Source: Piper betle (Eukaryota > Streptophyta > Magnoliopsida > Piperales > Piperaceae). From it: a stretch of 64,000 nt of DNA. Made by a program: the position numbers and the translations under genes. This document shows positions 48,061 to 61,114 of the stretch, piece after piece. The stretch covers positions 1 through 64,000 of the forward strand of contig JAURVB010014410.1 of NCBI GenBank assembly GCA_033002965.1, given 5' to 3'. The notes beneath the pieces are model-generated. The model worked only from the letters and a program-made list of their open reading frames with translations. It made no database searches and had not been told where the DNA came from. Each line of letters opens with the position of its first letter. Position 1 is the first letter of the stretch.

Positions 48061-49939
48061 ATAATCTCTGATATTGGGTCTTTTATGCCAAAAAAAAAAC
48101 ACTTGCAAATCCTCCAAGAGCTCACTTACAAAATTGAGCTTTCTCATTGCCCTACATATAAGTCGTAGACTAACCAACATATTTATGTCATTTAATTTAA
48201 ACTTTCTTCATCAAAGTAACCCCTTTTTACCGCATTATGTAATTATAAGCTCTCTTATGCATTATGTAATTAATATAGTCCACAAAGGTTGCCATTAGAG
48301 GATTTGAAGAACATTCCATGCAACATGCAAATAGATCATCTTTAACATTTATGTCGAGAACCACTCATTTAACGTGCGAATTTCCATTTTCAACACAAAA
48401 TTCATCTTACAATTTCTAATTTTTTAAAAAAATATGCAAGCGTTAATCCATAATTTCTATTCCCAATCACGTAACATTTGGTTAAAAAAAACACATGTTA
48501 TTCATCAAACTTAGAATACGAATAACAGAATGAATTATTCTTACAGCTCAAATCCGTCTAGTTATATATAGAGAGAATATTTATGAAGTAAAAATAGTTT
48601 TAGGATCTCATAATGATGCCAAAACATGTAGGGAATGAGTTTGCCAGACCCAAAAAACAAGAGTTGTCTTACAAAAAAACAAAGAGTTCTTCATCGCTCG
48701 GCCAAAAAGAATAGATACCAGTATTAGTATTGAATATGCAGAGATATATTCATATTATTATTACTTTTTGAGACAAATCTTACTCATATTAAGCGATTAA
48801 GTAAGGAGAAAGGTTTGTATTACGTTCACCATAAAAAATAACTCTCAAAGACACGTGCGTGCAGTTAAAACTTATTAATATAATATACAACAAAAATATT
48901 AAAAAATATTTTTTTGTTAATTAAGCTCTTTAAAGCCGTCATAAAAAGACTTGACGTGAAATAATCATTGATCAATTAGTGAGACTAAAAGTATCACTTT
49001 TGCTAGCAAATTGGAAATTTTTAAGATATAAATTAAGTTTAATTTGGGAGAGCTCGAATGAACTTGACTCAACTAAAAATAATTTAATTAAATAGAAATT
49101 AAAGTTAAACACTTACTACAAATAATAAAAATAAAAATTTCCTACAACATGAAGCATGAAGCTAATGTACTTGTTCATAACCCTACATGATGAGCTAATA
49201 TAGAAGCCAGACCTCCAGCTTTAGCGGTATTTTAATAACTCTACCACCTTCAGTCTACCTAATAAAGAACTCCTCTTACTTTGGAGCGGGTAATAACTTA
49301 GTTATATATAATTATTGATAACTTGTAAATGATATTGTATTTATACAGTTGTGAAAAACACTATTAGCAAATTGAAATTTTTAAGCTTAACCGTGATAGA
49401 CGAGGCGAGTTGAGTCAAGCTCAGCTTGTCAATTAAAGGGAGTCGAGCCATGCTCGAACTCAAATTTGAACTGACCCTAACTTGGCTCATATTTAAAACC
49501 AAGCATAGCCGAGCTCTAAAATTTGCTCATGAGCTCTAGGTCGAAATAAAATGGTTATTGTGTTCTCAATTGTGGACAACCCCAATGGCCCACCTAGGCT
49601 CTTAAGGGCCCTAATAGGCTCATTGGTAGAGTTTAAGCGGTTGGACTCTCCATGTAATTTATTATTTTTTTAAAAAATATTGAGCTCGTCTCAGCTCAAT
49701 TTCACTTAGAACTTTTTCTAACCGAATTAAAAAAAAATCCAAGCTAAGAGTATGCATGGCTAGATCAGCTTAATTTAATAGCATCGTCCAAAGTGTTCCA
49801 CTGAATTTGAACCAATTCAATATCAGTTTATTTAAATACAAACCAGAATAATAAAAATAAAAATATAAAGATTTAGTTATACGTTAAACTCTAAACGTTA
49901 AATTTTATTTTAAAATTAAAATAAAATAAATAAATAAAA
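48061..49939. other. AT-rich intergenic DNA
   Basis: No gene recognised. About 49385-49560 is rich in GAGCTC, CTCGAG and GAGTCAAGCTC-type words, a composition seen in many plant non-autonomous transposons, but ends are not evident. Confidence 0.35.
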
Positions 49940-50069
49940 GGGTATTTTAGTAATTCCAACCACTAACTTGGTGCGTTTTAGAAACTCTAAAATAAATGTG
50001 AAGACATTTTAGAAACCAAACCTCTAATTGTAAGGGTATTTTAGTAATTCTAACCACTCACTTGGTGCG
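49940..50069 (+). promoter_or_regulatory. Duplicated 36-bp block just upstream of LUMINIDEPENDENS
   Basis: A unit beginning GGGTATTTTAGTAATTC and ending CTTGGTGCG occurs at 49940-49975 and 50034-50069, with two differences and a 94-bp offset. The second copy runs directly into the pyrimidine-rich leader of the gene (about 50090-50296). Whether it is promoter or 5' UTR sequence cannot be told. Confidence 0.6.
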
Positions 50070-50296
50070 TCCCATTGTTTGCACGCCGGTGGTGGTCTTC
50101 TCCGTCCCATCGCCGGCGCCACCGCCGCCATCGTCGTCACCGGCGGCTCTCCTCTTCCCCTTCTCCGGCCGCAACGCGCCTCCTCTCGCCACCGCTGCCG
50201 TCTTCCTTCCACCTCTCTCCATCTTCCTTCGCTTCTCCTCTTCCTCTCCGCCGCAATCGTCGGGGTTTTCGAGGGTTTGATCATTAGGGTACGGCG

Positions 50297-53200
50297 ATGG
50301 AACCGAAATTCGCCGAGTATTCTGGCTTGTCGTTGATGGAGGTGGATGTCGGGGACTCGGCGGAGTCCTTTGTGCGGTTCTTGGAGTCGCAGAGGGAGTT
50401 GTTTCGTAGCCAGGTTGATCATCTGCAGCGAATCGTGGTGGAGCAATGCAAGCTCACCGGTGCCAATCCTCTTTCTCAGGAGATGGTATTGTCGTTTTTT
50501 TCTTCCCTGTATTAGTCAATGCTTTTTTGTTCTTCGTTAGAATCTTGATTAGCCACTTTGGCTAGTAATTTGGATGACGGGTTACGCCTTGCATGAATTA
50601 GTGTAGTGGAAATTTTTCGGATGGATTTTGGATAAAAAAGATGCATTCTTTGGTTCAATGCGTTTGTTTAGTGCCAATAATTTAATGCCCGCACAATGTT
50701 TCTGATTAGATTATATTTTTTGGTTTTGATGGTGACGTACACAAAATATAATGATATACTTCACAACCAATACATTTATCAAATTCCAAATGGATACGGC
50801 TGCAGAAATTCTGATTTATTTTTATAATGATATTGCATGGTTATGGGCAACCGATTTGTGTGGGATAAGGTAATTTTGAAACTCTGACCACCAAATGTAT
50901 ATGAAATAAATGAAATTTGGATACGGATGGAATATAATGAAATAGAGCCACTTTTCGGTTCCCTGTATAATGAGGCATGGGGGAGCACTAAGAAGAAGTT
51001 ACTGACTTGTGAAGGGAGCTTCTGGTTCATATTGGTCATGGATAATGGTCATTTCAAATGAAAAAATTCAAAAGATATTTAAAAACATTTAGATCTGAGC
51101 AAAGGCACTTCTTTTATTCACTTCTTTTCAGTATTATATCTACTCACTTGCCATTGTCATGATTTGAATGGTCTGATTCCTTATAAATGAAAATTTAGGT
51201 TATGGCAATGAATCTAGTTCACTAATTGTGAAACAGTATGGTAATGTAGTCAATGGTCAGTGACATTCCTTTTATAGGCTTGGAAAAGGCTGACTGGCAT
51301 TCAACTTTTTTGATATTCTTCTATTTTGTATCTTTTTTGGTTAAATTGTAACACTCGAAATACCTTTTACTTTGGCATGGAGACAAATGCTGATTGTAAT
51401 ATATGATGAAAAAGTTTTTTTCCCCTCAAGTGTGCCACTGATGAGCTTTTTATGTCCTGTCTGCAGGCTGCCAGTGCTTTGTCTATAAAAATAGGTGAGA
51501 CATTTGTACCAGTACAAGTGCTTGTTTTTGCAGCATAAGGGTACCATTACACATTGCAATGGCTAGAATTTTCCTCTAGAAAAGCTAGTTTCCAATCTGG
51601 AAGCATTTTTTCTGTCTCAAAGAAGAATTCATTTTTATCCAATTTGCCTGTCTGAATTATTTCACAAAGTTAATTCACGATCTTTTAACATTTAATACTT
51701 GGCTTCCTTGTTAAAATGGATTGAAAATTCAATAGCAATTTTTCAATGCTACAATAGCTACTAAGAAATTTCGAACACTATTGTTCAAACAAAATAGAAA
51801 TATCTTTGGATAAAGAAGACACAAGTATGCTTAGCGGCAATGACTTAATACATGAATTTTGTTTTTAGGGAAAAGACCAAGGGACTTGATGAATCCTAAG
51901 GCTGTGAAATACATGCAGTCCGTTTTTTCCATTAAAGACACTATCAGCAAGAAAGAAACTCGTGAGATAAGTGCCCTTTGTGGTGTCACAGCAACACAGG
52001 TTCATGCTTGTTTGTTTATTTTCTTTTTTGTTCATCTATCATGTTTCGGAATCTTTAAATTTTGTCAACTGATTTAAAGTGACTCTCACTCTTTTCATAA
52101 TAATCAGATGACCAGATGATTGGATTATGCTCTAGAGATTGTTACACTTTTAATATATTATTTGTTATTCTAACCTTTATGCTTTGGAAAAGGTAGGCGC
52201 ACAGTTACGGTTTCTGTGAAATTGGAAAGCAAATCCACTTAGTATTATCTTGTGCTTTCCTACAGGTTCGAGATTTTTTCTCTGGACAACGCTCCAGAGT
52301 GAGAACATTTGGCAGATTATCACGTGAGAAGGCAGACAAATTAAACCCTGTAGAAACATGTAACGATGCATTTCCAATTGAGTCTGGTTTGGACATGCTA
52401 GTATGTAGTCAAAGTATGGCGTGTACAACAGATGTAAAGATTATGCCAGGAGAGGAGAACCATCATGATATCAAACCTGAGGAAAGGATGCAGGATAAAG
52501 AGGGCTTGAAAGATGTAAAATCTGAAGCATGCTCTTTACAGGAAGAGAATCTTCCTGATCTTGACCCTTCAGAGAAAAATTTTGTGGAGAATATTTTTGT
52601 ACTTATGGAAAAGGAAGAAACGTTTACCAGTCAGGTGAAATTGCTGGAATGGATTCTTCGTGTCCATAATTCAGCCGTTTCAGTCTGGTACTCATCATAC
52701 TTTTTGCTTGGTAGCTTGCCTTTGGTATTACTCTTGGTAGTAATTTTCAATATCTGTATTGTTCGCAGGTTTCTAACTAATGGTGGTTTAACAATTTTAA
52801 CAACATGGTTGAATCTGGCTGTTATTGAAGAACAAACATCTGTTTTATTGGTTATTTTAAAGGTGTAAGCTTATCTTCCTATCTTATTTTCTCAGGGTGC
52901 ATCACCCAATTCTTTTAGCCCTTCTCATTTTGAGCTTGTGAAAATGCAGGTCCTAAGTCACTTACCATTACATAAAGCTTTACCTGTGCAAATGTCTGCT
53001 ATACTGCAGACAGTTAACAAATTAAGATTCTATAGAACATCAGGTGGGTTTCTGGTCATTTACATTATATTGAGTTGTTTAACATGAATTAATTATGTTA
53101 AGCTATGATGAAGTTTTCTCCTCTGAAGTCAGAATGAGACTATATAGTTTGAAACTATACTCAATTCTTTGGATACTTAACTGAATTTTGGAAGAGGAGG

Positions 53201-56200
53201 AATCAATCTGCTGATGTTTATTGATTAGAAGACTCTGATCTAGATCTAGAAATAATGAGAGTGATTGTTGTGATTTCTTTGTTAATTTCTTATTTCTCTG
53301 TTATGATGCCTTCATTTTCTTATTCTCATTGATATCTTCTCTGGCTTTTTATCTAGGACTGTTAGTTTTCTGGTTGGCTTTGAAACTAAAAACAGTTTAT
53401 ACAGTTATGAGTGGATCTTGCTTTTTAGTGACCTTTATGTGGTGCTTTGGCAGTTGTACATTTTATCAAGTTTTAAGCACCCTTAGTTAATTTTAAGACT
53501 ATAAAGCCTATGAAGTACGTAGCCACAGAATTGTTGGGGGAAACAGCAGAGAACTACAATTACTTGAGATGGCATCTTGGTTCTTAATTAGCTGTAATGA
53601 TTAAACTTTGTCTGTCATTGGCTTCTTTGATAAGAACCATCTGATAAAATTATAAAGTATATGAGCAATACCTACATTAAGTGATTACCATTCTAATTTT
53701 ATCCTTCTTCTTCTTCCACCTAATACTCAAAGGGTGTTGGGGGCATAGATCCTAAACTACGATCTATGCAATTACAAATTTTAATTTTATCCTCCCTGGC
53801 AAATTTCTATATTTATCAGTATTATGCTTGCGTTTAACTAGCTACTCTGTTTTTTATTTTATGTAGACATTTTATAGTATTTTGAACTCTATGCATCTGT
53901 TTTGAAGATCAGACATCTCTAACAGGGCAAAAGCTCTTTTGTCAAAATGGAGCAAGCTGTTTGTGAGTAGTCAGGCTTTAAAGAAACCATCTCCTTCAAA
54001 ACCTATCCCTGACACCATGAAAGAGATGCTTCATAAACAAAGGCAAAATTTTATGTTCTGAAAGTCGAACATGTTCTTTCTTGTCCAACTTACTAATAGT
54101 CATCTTTACGTTTGTCAGGATCAACCAAATTTTGGGTGATGAGTCGTACATTTCTAAAGTAGAAATGCCTGTAAGAATTTATTAGTATATTGATGTTGGA
54201 TTGGCTTCTTTTGTGCCTGTATTTTTTTAAAGCTATGACTTTCTCCTTTTCGTTCTCCCAGGATGATGTCCTTGCTCTCACTTATGATGCATTGGAAAGT
54301 TCTAGGTATTTGTGAGAGATGAGAAAATAGCTAAAAGTAGCCATATTATTTACTATCTATCAATGTCTGCATTTTATATCACACATTTCTTGATTTTCAG
54401 GACATCGGATATGACAGGATCGTTGAAAATGCTTCCTGGTCCGTCTACCGATTCAAATAAGAAGTTATTGCAAAGTGTTCCACGCTCTTGTATCCTTAAT
54501 TGTCAGATGGATGATTTTTTTGTTAATCATCTGTTCTTAATTATCTTTATCATGTTTTGTTATCATGCTATTTTCCGTTCATTTTAAGCATTAGTTCTGC
54601 TAAATTTCCGCTGTTCTTAATTTTCTTTATCATGTTTTGTTATTATGCTATTTTCCGTTCATTTGCATTAGTTCTGCTAAATCCCCATACTTTGTTCGGT
54701 TTTTTATTTACATAATACTAACAAGTACCTTACTTTCCATTGAAGCACCATACAATATTTGGTTTTTTATTATAATATATGTGTGCATTCAGTCATTCTT
54801 CCCTTGTAAGTATTTCATATTTGAACCTTATATTGTGATGGCTAGCTGGGTGTATTTTGATGATGACAATTAAAATGTGAAACTTCTTAAATAATATTTT
54901 TATGCAATACATCTCTTTATTACTATAGAGCTTGAACTAGGAAGTAGAAAACTGTTATGTACTTTTTGGTCTTTATGTGGTTGAGATTTATGCATGTGGT
55001 TTCCTCATCATCTGCAAGTTGGAATAGTAAAAAATGCTTGTCAATAAGACAATGATTGAAAGATCGTTGAGGTGAAAAATATATTAATTATCACTGACAG
55101 TTTAAAAAGAGGTTTTTAGGGGTGCATGGTATAGTGTTGACATCCTTGGGAATTCCACTATCTATCCTTACAGAGGCATGTTCTTATTGGTGGATGGCTT
55201 TGCTCTTTTGTTTTGATAAATTAGTTGGTCTTAAGCTCTTTTTATAGCTTAAAGTGCATTTCCTCAACAAAGTTCAGATATTAAAGAACGCAGAAAAGTT
55301 TTGTTGGTGGAAAATCCTGATTTTAGGACTGCTGGTAGGAATTCACCGCCTACAAGATCAGCACAGGCTAATAAAAGTCGACCATTGTCTGCGGATGACA
55401 TTCAAAAGGCGAAGATGCGTGCCATTTACATGAAGACCAAGTACGGCAAGTTAGATACCTCGGAAGAGAGCATGGAAAATAAAAGTGAAACTAATAAAAG
55501 GAGTGCTACCATCACTGATGACGAGAGATTCTCATCTTTTTCTGATGCTGTAAGAATGTTACCTGAAGATTCCATTGAACATAGCAACAAGAACAACGTG
55601 AAACTTTTGTCTTCCATCACAAATGGGACTTCAATTAAACCTAAGAAACATGTGGATTTAGAAGCAAAGCGACTGCCTCAAAAATCTCATTTAGTCTCCT
55701 CGTTATCTCCCAGCAAACTCAAAGCTGAAGAAAACATGTTGAAGGAAGACAGTTGTGTGAGTTCCTCCTCTGCGTTGCAAGTAAAGGAAAATGTAGCTTC
55801 ACAAGAACACTTAGAGCTGAGTGTGAAACCTGAAAGTTCTGATTCAAGGACGATGGCAACTCATAAAGATTCTGATTTAATCTCCAGGCCAGTTGTCCAG
55901 TGGCCTGAATTAGAGAAGTTAAAGAGGAGTAAAATTCCATGGTGTACTCCGTCAGGTACTCTGGGTTTTTTATTTGTTATGTCATCATCATACTATTGCA
56001 TAATGGTGCATTCAAAGGCTATGATCATGAAATTGTCAGTTATCTTCTCATTTGCTTTAGCATTGTTCTTTTTTAAATATTCATAGACATTGTTTATGTA
56101 GAGTTTCCTTGCTAAATTTTTCTTTTTGGCGCACATCATTTCTTCTTTTACTCATAAAACAACGGTTTGTATTGGCTGCTAAATATTACCAATTACATGT

Positions 56201-58692
56201 TTTAATTGATTAGAGATTTGTATCGTGGGTTTGTCGTGTGTTGGTTTGTGTTTTTCCTTATTTCTCATCATGCATAAAATCAGCTGATAGATCTTGTTTT
56301 GTGTGGGATAATTGGCAACACTTTGTTTATTGGCAACACACCAAATCTAGTGTCTTACTGTGGCTGTATGTAGACCTCATTCTTTGGTTGCATCATCCAG
56401 GACAAAGATATTACATGAGAATATTTACGAATGTTTCATTTAGTACATCATTTGTCAGTAATGTTTTTCATACGGTTTTCGTCCTAACTTGTGTCTTTGA
56501 CTCTTTAACTGCATTGCTAAGTTTTATATTAGAAGCTTCTCTCTCAATATGTAATGTCCTGTACTTAAATGATCTCAAGTAAAAACAATTAAACTTCAGT
56601 ATCAGTGGCAATCATAATTTGTGGGAGCTTCATAGAATGGGATTAAACTCTTCATGCATGCTGGTTTTATAACAGACATTGGTTTTTATAAGGGAAGTTT
56701 TTAAAGGAACACAGTGTGAACTGTTGTTCTGTGGTAACACCCGAAGGGAGTTGGTGGCATTGAACTTTATTAACGACTTTTATTGAACCCATTGGGTGTT
56801 AATTGTCAGTGTACACGCTTACACAAACTTGAGATGTAATCTAATTGTGTCCTAGCCAAATTTAGATTCACTAGCCAATGAGATCATGGAAACAATTGCA
56901 AAAACAATTAATTCTAGACATGATGCTTTCAGAGATCAGATGTCAGTGAAGCCTTTGTGTGTGATTTTGTTAAACAATTAGAGGATGGCTCTGGATGGGA
57001 GAACGTTCAACTGTATGACTTTTTTTTAAAAAAGAAGATAATACGTGATAAGAAATTTTTATTTCATTTTGATATAACATTGAGAAGTTGAGGAGCACAA
57101 AGCTGTATAATAAGAAGTTCTAATCGTGTTATTTTATCATCCTGCCCATGAAAATGGAAGATATGTAAGCTGTCAGTGATTTACTAAGATATGTTCTTGT
57201 CTACATGCAGTTGTAAGGATCAGAAGCTCCTGGAGTTTGGGTTCTGGTGAAGATAGCAAGGAAGTTGAAGTGCAGACAAAGAGAATTCGCAGAGAAAAAG
57301 AAACTGCATATTACAGTGCGGCAGAAATACCATCTGATCCTAAGGAACCCTGGGATGTTGAGATGGACTTTGATGACAGCTTGACACCCGTAATCCCAAC
57401 AGAACAGCCACCCGAAGTTGACACCTCGGAGGCATCTTCTTGTAGTACCAGCTGCATACCATCTTTAAATTTATCAGCTACTGTTGAAAGCAGCCTTCCA
57501 GAACCAGACCTGGAGTTGCTTGCAGTCCTGCTGAAAAATCCAGATTTGGTTTTTGCATTAACATCTGGTCAAGCAAGCAGTATTCCAAATACGCAAATGC
57601 TCCAAGTGCTTGATATGTTGAAAGCCAGTGGTATGGGGATGTCAGGACTTCTTAGTAAAATGAAGGACACTGCTGGAGAAGTGGTGAAACTGCCAGTGTC
57701 ACATACTGCTGTTTCCTTACCCTCTCCGACACCTGCATCTCTTCCATCACCCACCCCTCCATCCGATCCCACCATGGTGGGTATAATGAATAGTATTTAC
57801 TTGAAGAGTGTGTACATTGAGATTTAACGTTTGTCCTCCTGTTTGTGCAGCGCTGGAAGTTGGATCCTCCATCAGCCCCAGAAGTTGTGGAGAGCACTGT
57901 AGTGTCATCATTTCCATTTGTGCCGTCAAGGTCGCTGTTCAACCAGACATCAAATGGCAGAGCAAGTGATATCCCTTCTGGTGCTGAGAGACTAGCAGGC
58001 TCATCCGCAAACCTTTTTCACAAGCACGTGCTAGCTCACGATGGCCTAACCTGGGGGCCCCTAGTACGCCATTACCTCTCCCATCTCAACAACTGAATGC
58101 TGCAACTAATGGGAGGGAGCCCTTCCAATTAACTGGCACCCATTACATGAATGGCTTGGCTTTTCAATCAACAAACTTAAAGTCTGATCCTTTAAGTACC
58201 TCTGGAAACCATCCATACATGGATAGACCGATAAATAGCTTCTCACCACCAGTTTCAGTGAAAAATTATTCTATGCCTCTCCCTACTCGGCGTGGCGGGC
58301 CTTCACACCTCCCTCCCCTGCATACCTCCCTGTCTGGGAATGCTATTGGCGCTGGGAATATGCTTCCTATGCAGCAAACTAGTTACAATAGCAGGACACA
58401 CAATTATGTAAATAATAATGCTCGTGGTCCTCATACTGTTGCTAGTCAAAGTGCTCACGGACAACTCGCAAAACCTTTCCCACAGGGAAAATCTGCCTGG
58501 GGTGGTGCTAAATTGTTAGATGACCCAGAGTTTGAATCATGGAGCCCAGAGCGTGATCGAAACTTGGACCGGAGGAGTGTAGGGCAGAACGATGGGCGGG
58601 GCTATAATAATCACCATGAATGGAGGAGGCCGAATCCAGGACGTGATCAAGGGCACAGTTTTGGTGGTAGGAATTGGCCAGATCGGCGATAA
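50297..58692 (+). CDS. LD: LUMINIDEPENDENS homologue (homeodomain protein, autonomous flowering pathway)
   Basis: Thirteen coding exons: 50297-50485, 51467-51494, 51869-51999, 52266-52687, 52769-52862, 52950-53043, 53913-54042, 54119-54170, 54262-54305, 54401-54489, 55278-55955, 57211-57776, 57851-58692. The product is about 1119 residues. An atypical homeodomain at about 74-134 (GKRPRDLMNPKAVKYM to VRDFFSGQRSRVR) is followed at about 221-345 by a TFIIS N-terminal-like helical domain (LEWILRVHNSAVSVWFL, RAKALLSKWSKL). The middle is charged and the C terminus Gly/Arg/Asn-rich. LD promotes flowering in Arabidopsis as a nuclear factor that represses FLC together with other autonomous-pathway chromatin proteins. 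Intron 7 has a GC donor (AAAG/GCAAAA). The last exon needs one extra base near 58009-58018. The exon 10/11 junction is the least certain. Confidence 0.93.
54531..54687 (+). repeat. 80-bp tandem duplication inside LD intron 10
   Basis: Units at 54531-54610 and 54611-54687 both start CTGTTCTTAATT and contain TTATCATGTTTTGTTAT and TAGTTCTGCTAAAT. They differ by a few substitutions and short indels, so the event is fairly recent. Confidence 0.85.
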
Positions 58693-58951
58693 CAGTTGAT
58701 GAACATTCTCCCTGCATCAATCCGAATTGAGTCGTTTATAGGAGCATGTACATATCAAAAAAATTTTCTGGTTGTGACAGTAACTTGAAAGGCCATTAAT
58801 TTGAAGATTCCAACTGGTGTAGTTCTTCTGGTTTCAGTTCCGCTGTCAGCTATGGTGGGTGGTGGGAAATTGAGAAAAGATTAATTGATTTATTTGCTGT
58901 TAATACTTTGTCACAACGTTGTATGATACTTTTGATCTTTCCTCATTTCTA

Positions 58952-58957
58952 AATAAA
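58952..58957 (+). terminator. Probable polyadenylation signal of LD
   Basis: AATAAA about 260 bases after the stop codon at 58690-58692, in an AT-rich stretch. Plant signals are loose, so this is only a likely site. Confidence 0.45.
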
Positions 58958-59220
58958 TGAAAATAATTTTTCCTCGTTCTATCTCATTATCAAAGGAGAA
59001 AGGGTACGAAGGATAACAGGCGAGTCGTTGCATCCGACGGATCTTGGTTTGTAGTGTTTTTTTTATCCGCTTTGCCAGAGAAATAACTTGGCAAGCTATT
59101 CATCTCTCCTACAAAATTTTGTAACAAAGATATGAAACAACTAAACCGTGGAGCCAGACTCCATATCCATCAAACTTTAGGTTATAGGTTTGGGAAAGGA
59201 CATTAATACAAAACTTTCCT

Positions 59221-61114
59221 TCAGGGATTATCTTTTCTTTTCTTTTCGGTGTTGTCTTGGGGAAGTGAAACATGCTGCAAAACTTTCTTAATCTCTTCAG
59301 TATCAATTTTGAATTTCTCTGCTAGCCGCCGAGAATCTATCGCTCCTTTCGGGTCATTGGATATTTCTTGGTGTGCAAGAAGCAATTCCTTCAACTTAGC
59401 AATGTCCAGAGTTCCAGGGGTGGGGCTCTTGACTCTGCCTGTTCAGCTCCTGCCTTAGTATTGCGAAGTTTCGGCATCGGCCTGTTATACTTCTCCACTA
59501 TCAATGCCTGTCCCAGTGAAAGATGCCGCTGAATGTGGGGTACATTTTTATCATTGTAAATGGCAAAATGAAGCAGAATTAATTTAACAAGAAAGAAATA
59601 GAGATAAAAGTTCCAACGCTCACCTCACCCATTTCAAGTTTCCCAGCAGGCTTTGATGTAATTCTTCCTGCCATCTTGCTGAGCATTGCATCAAAACCAG
59701 GATCTCGCTCTTCCAATACACCATTGTATTCCGTCTGCAACCTCGGGTCACCTTTTGAGTCATATCAGAATCACAATTAGCAGATGATACAACTAAAATC
59801 CAACCATTAAGCTTTATATTTGTCTCTTGAAGTAATTTATGATAACGAAGGGCTAGTATATATACTAAAGTGAAGAAAGGTATAAGATAAGGTAGCCAAA
59901 ATTTGCAGCATATGCAGTGCAAAATACAATTTTGGCATGGCAGTTCGCTGATATTTACAACTTATTGACTCATCTTCTTAAGACTTCCTAAATCTTTTGT
60001 TTTTAGAAAAACTACTACAACATAAAAGGAGATCCAGATAATTGTGCAACCCCAAGAAGAAACAGAAATTCATAACGCAATGCAAAAAAGACACCTGAAA
60101 GTAGGGATGGAAACACAAATCCAGAACTCAAGGCCAAAACTTATTAATGTATCTAAACAACCTGACTTTTTTTTCTCCCTAATCTAAAAACAAAAATGTT
60201 GTTCTGAAAAAAATATCTACCAGAAGAAACTCCAAGCCCAACGCTAACCAGGATTCCTATCAGTGAATAGACACAGAAATGTACACAGCCCAATATTAAG
60301 ATGGCAAAACTATCAGAAATTCAGCAAAGAAGAGATACCTAGAGCCAGCATAACAGAGAGTACTAGGGAAACCTCCCCTCAAGTAGAGAAGCATGAAACA
60401 GTGTGAAAGATAGCAAGAATGCGTGTCTTATGCACTTCCACGAATATAAAAGCAAGAATGATATACAGCATTCAATAGTTTTGAACCAACAATTTCTCGA
60501 GGACAAAAAAGAAAATCATCTAGAATGGAGGTAAACAATCTGATATTGAATACTTGTATAAATGTTATCTGGTGCACATTGAGAGATGAATTTGTTACTG
60601 CAACCAGCTAGGCAATAGTAAAACATATAATAAATTGAAAATAAAAATAAAAATAATCAAGATTGATTTCCACCATGGCGGCCATCGGTTAATTTTAGTT
60701 TGATCGACAATACAACCATAAGAAATACGTAAATTTTCTCATAAATATATAGGATGAAATGTTATCACTTGAATACCCTAAAAATGCCACCTTTTGAAGC
60801 TCATGTCCTTACCATATTCAAGATTTATACCATCCAATTTCCACCTCTTACACAAAAACTAGACTTCTCTATATCTTTTTGCGATGATTATTCATATCAA
60901 ACGAAATATAACAAATCCCAACACCCATTATCTAACAATAAACCACTACGGCGATCAAAACAAACAAATTGGCCAAAGTTTTATCAATCCAGAAATGTTC
61001 CAGAAAAGTTACCAGTATTGGCCGGTCTGTGAGGCTCGGCGCTCTTCGCCGGTGCCGGCGGCGCCGCAGTCGGAGTCCTGACCCTGCCGGCGGCCGCCTC
61101 AGAGCTTGCCCCAT
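59221..61114 (-). CDS. NDUFAF4: Probable NDUFAF4-type complex I assembly factor
   Basis: Three exons on the minus strand, 61013-61114, 59624-59734 and 59221-59528, give about 173 residues; the human protein has 175. The start is MGQALRR (a Gly2 that could be myristoylated). Then come TEYNGVLEERDPGFDAMLSK and ITSKPAGKLEMGE, then RHLSLGQALIVEKYNRPMPK. The C-terminal part, GTLDIAKLKELLLAHQ to FKIDTEEIKKVLQHVSLPQD, parallels the conserved end of NDUFAF4, a mitochondrial factor needed to assemble NADH dehydrogenase. The last exon needs one extra base in the run at 59422-59425 (or 59417-59420). Exon 1 reads as a very basic peptide in the phase that fits the splice sites. The next frame gives a less odd sequence, so the N terminus is uncertain. 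It is convergent with LD, with 528 bases between the stop codons. Confidence 0.7.

Noticed and set aside
49606..49650. Second tRNA-like stretch (TAGGCTCATTGGTAGAGTTTAAG)
   Set aside because: A-box similarity only; no B box or cloverleaf can be built.
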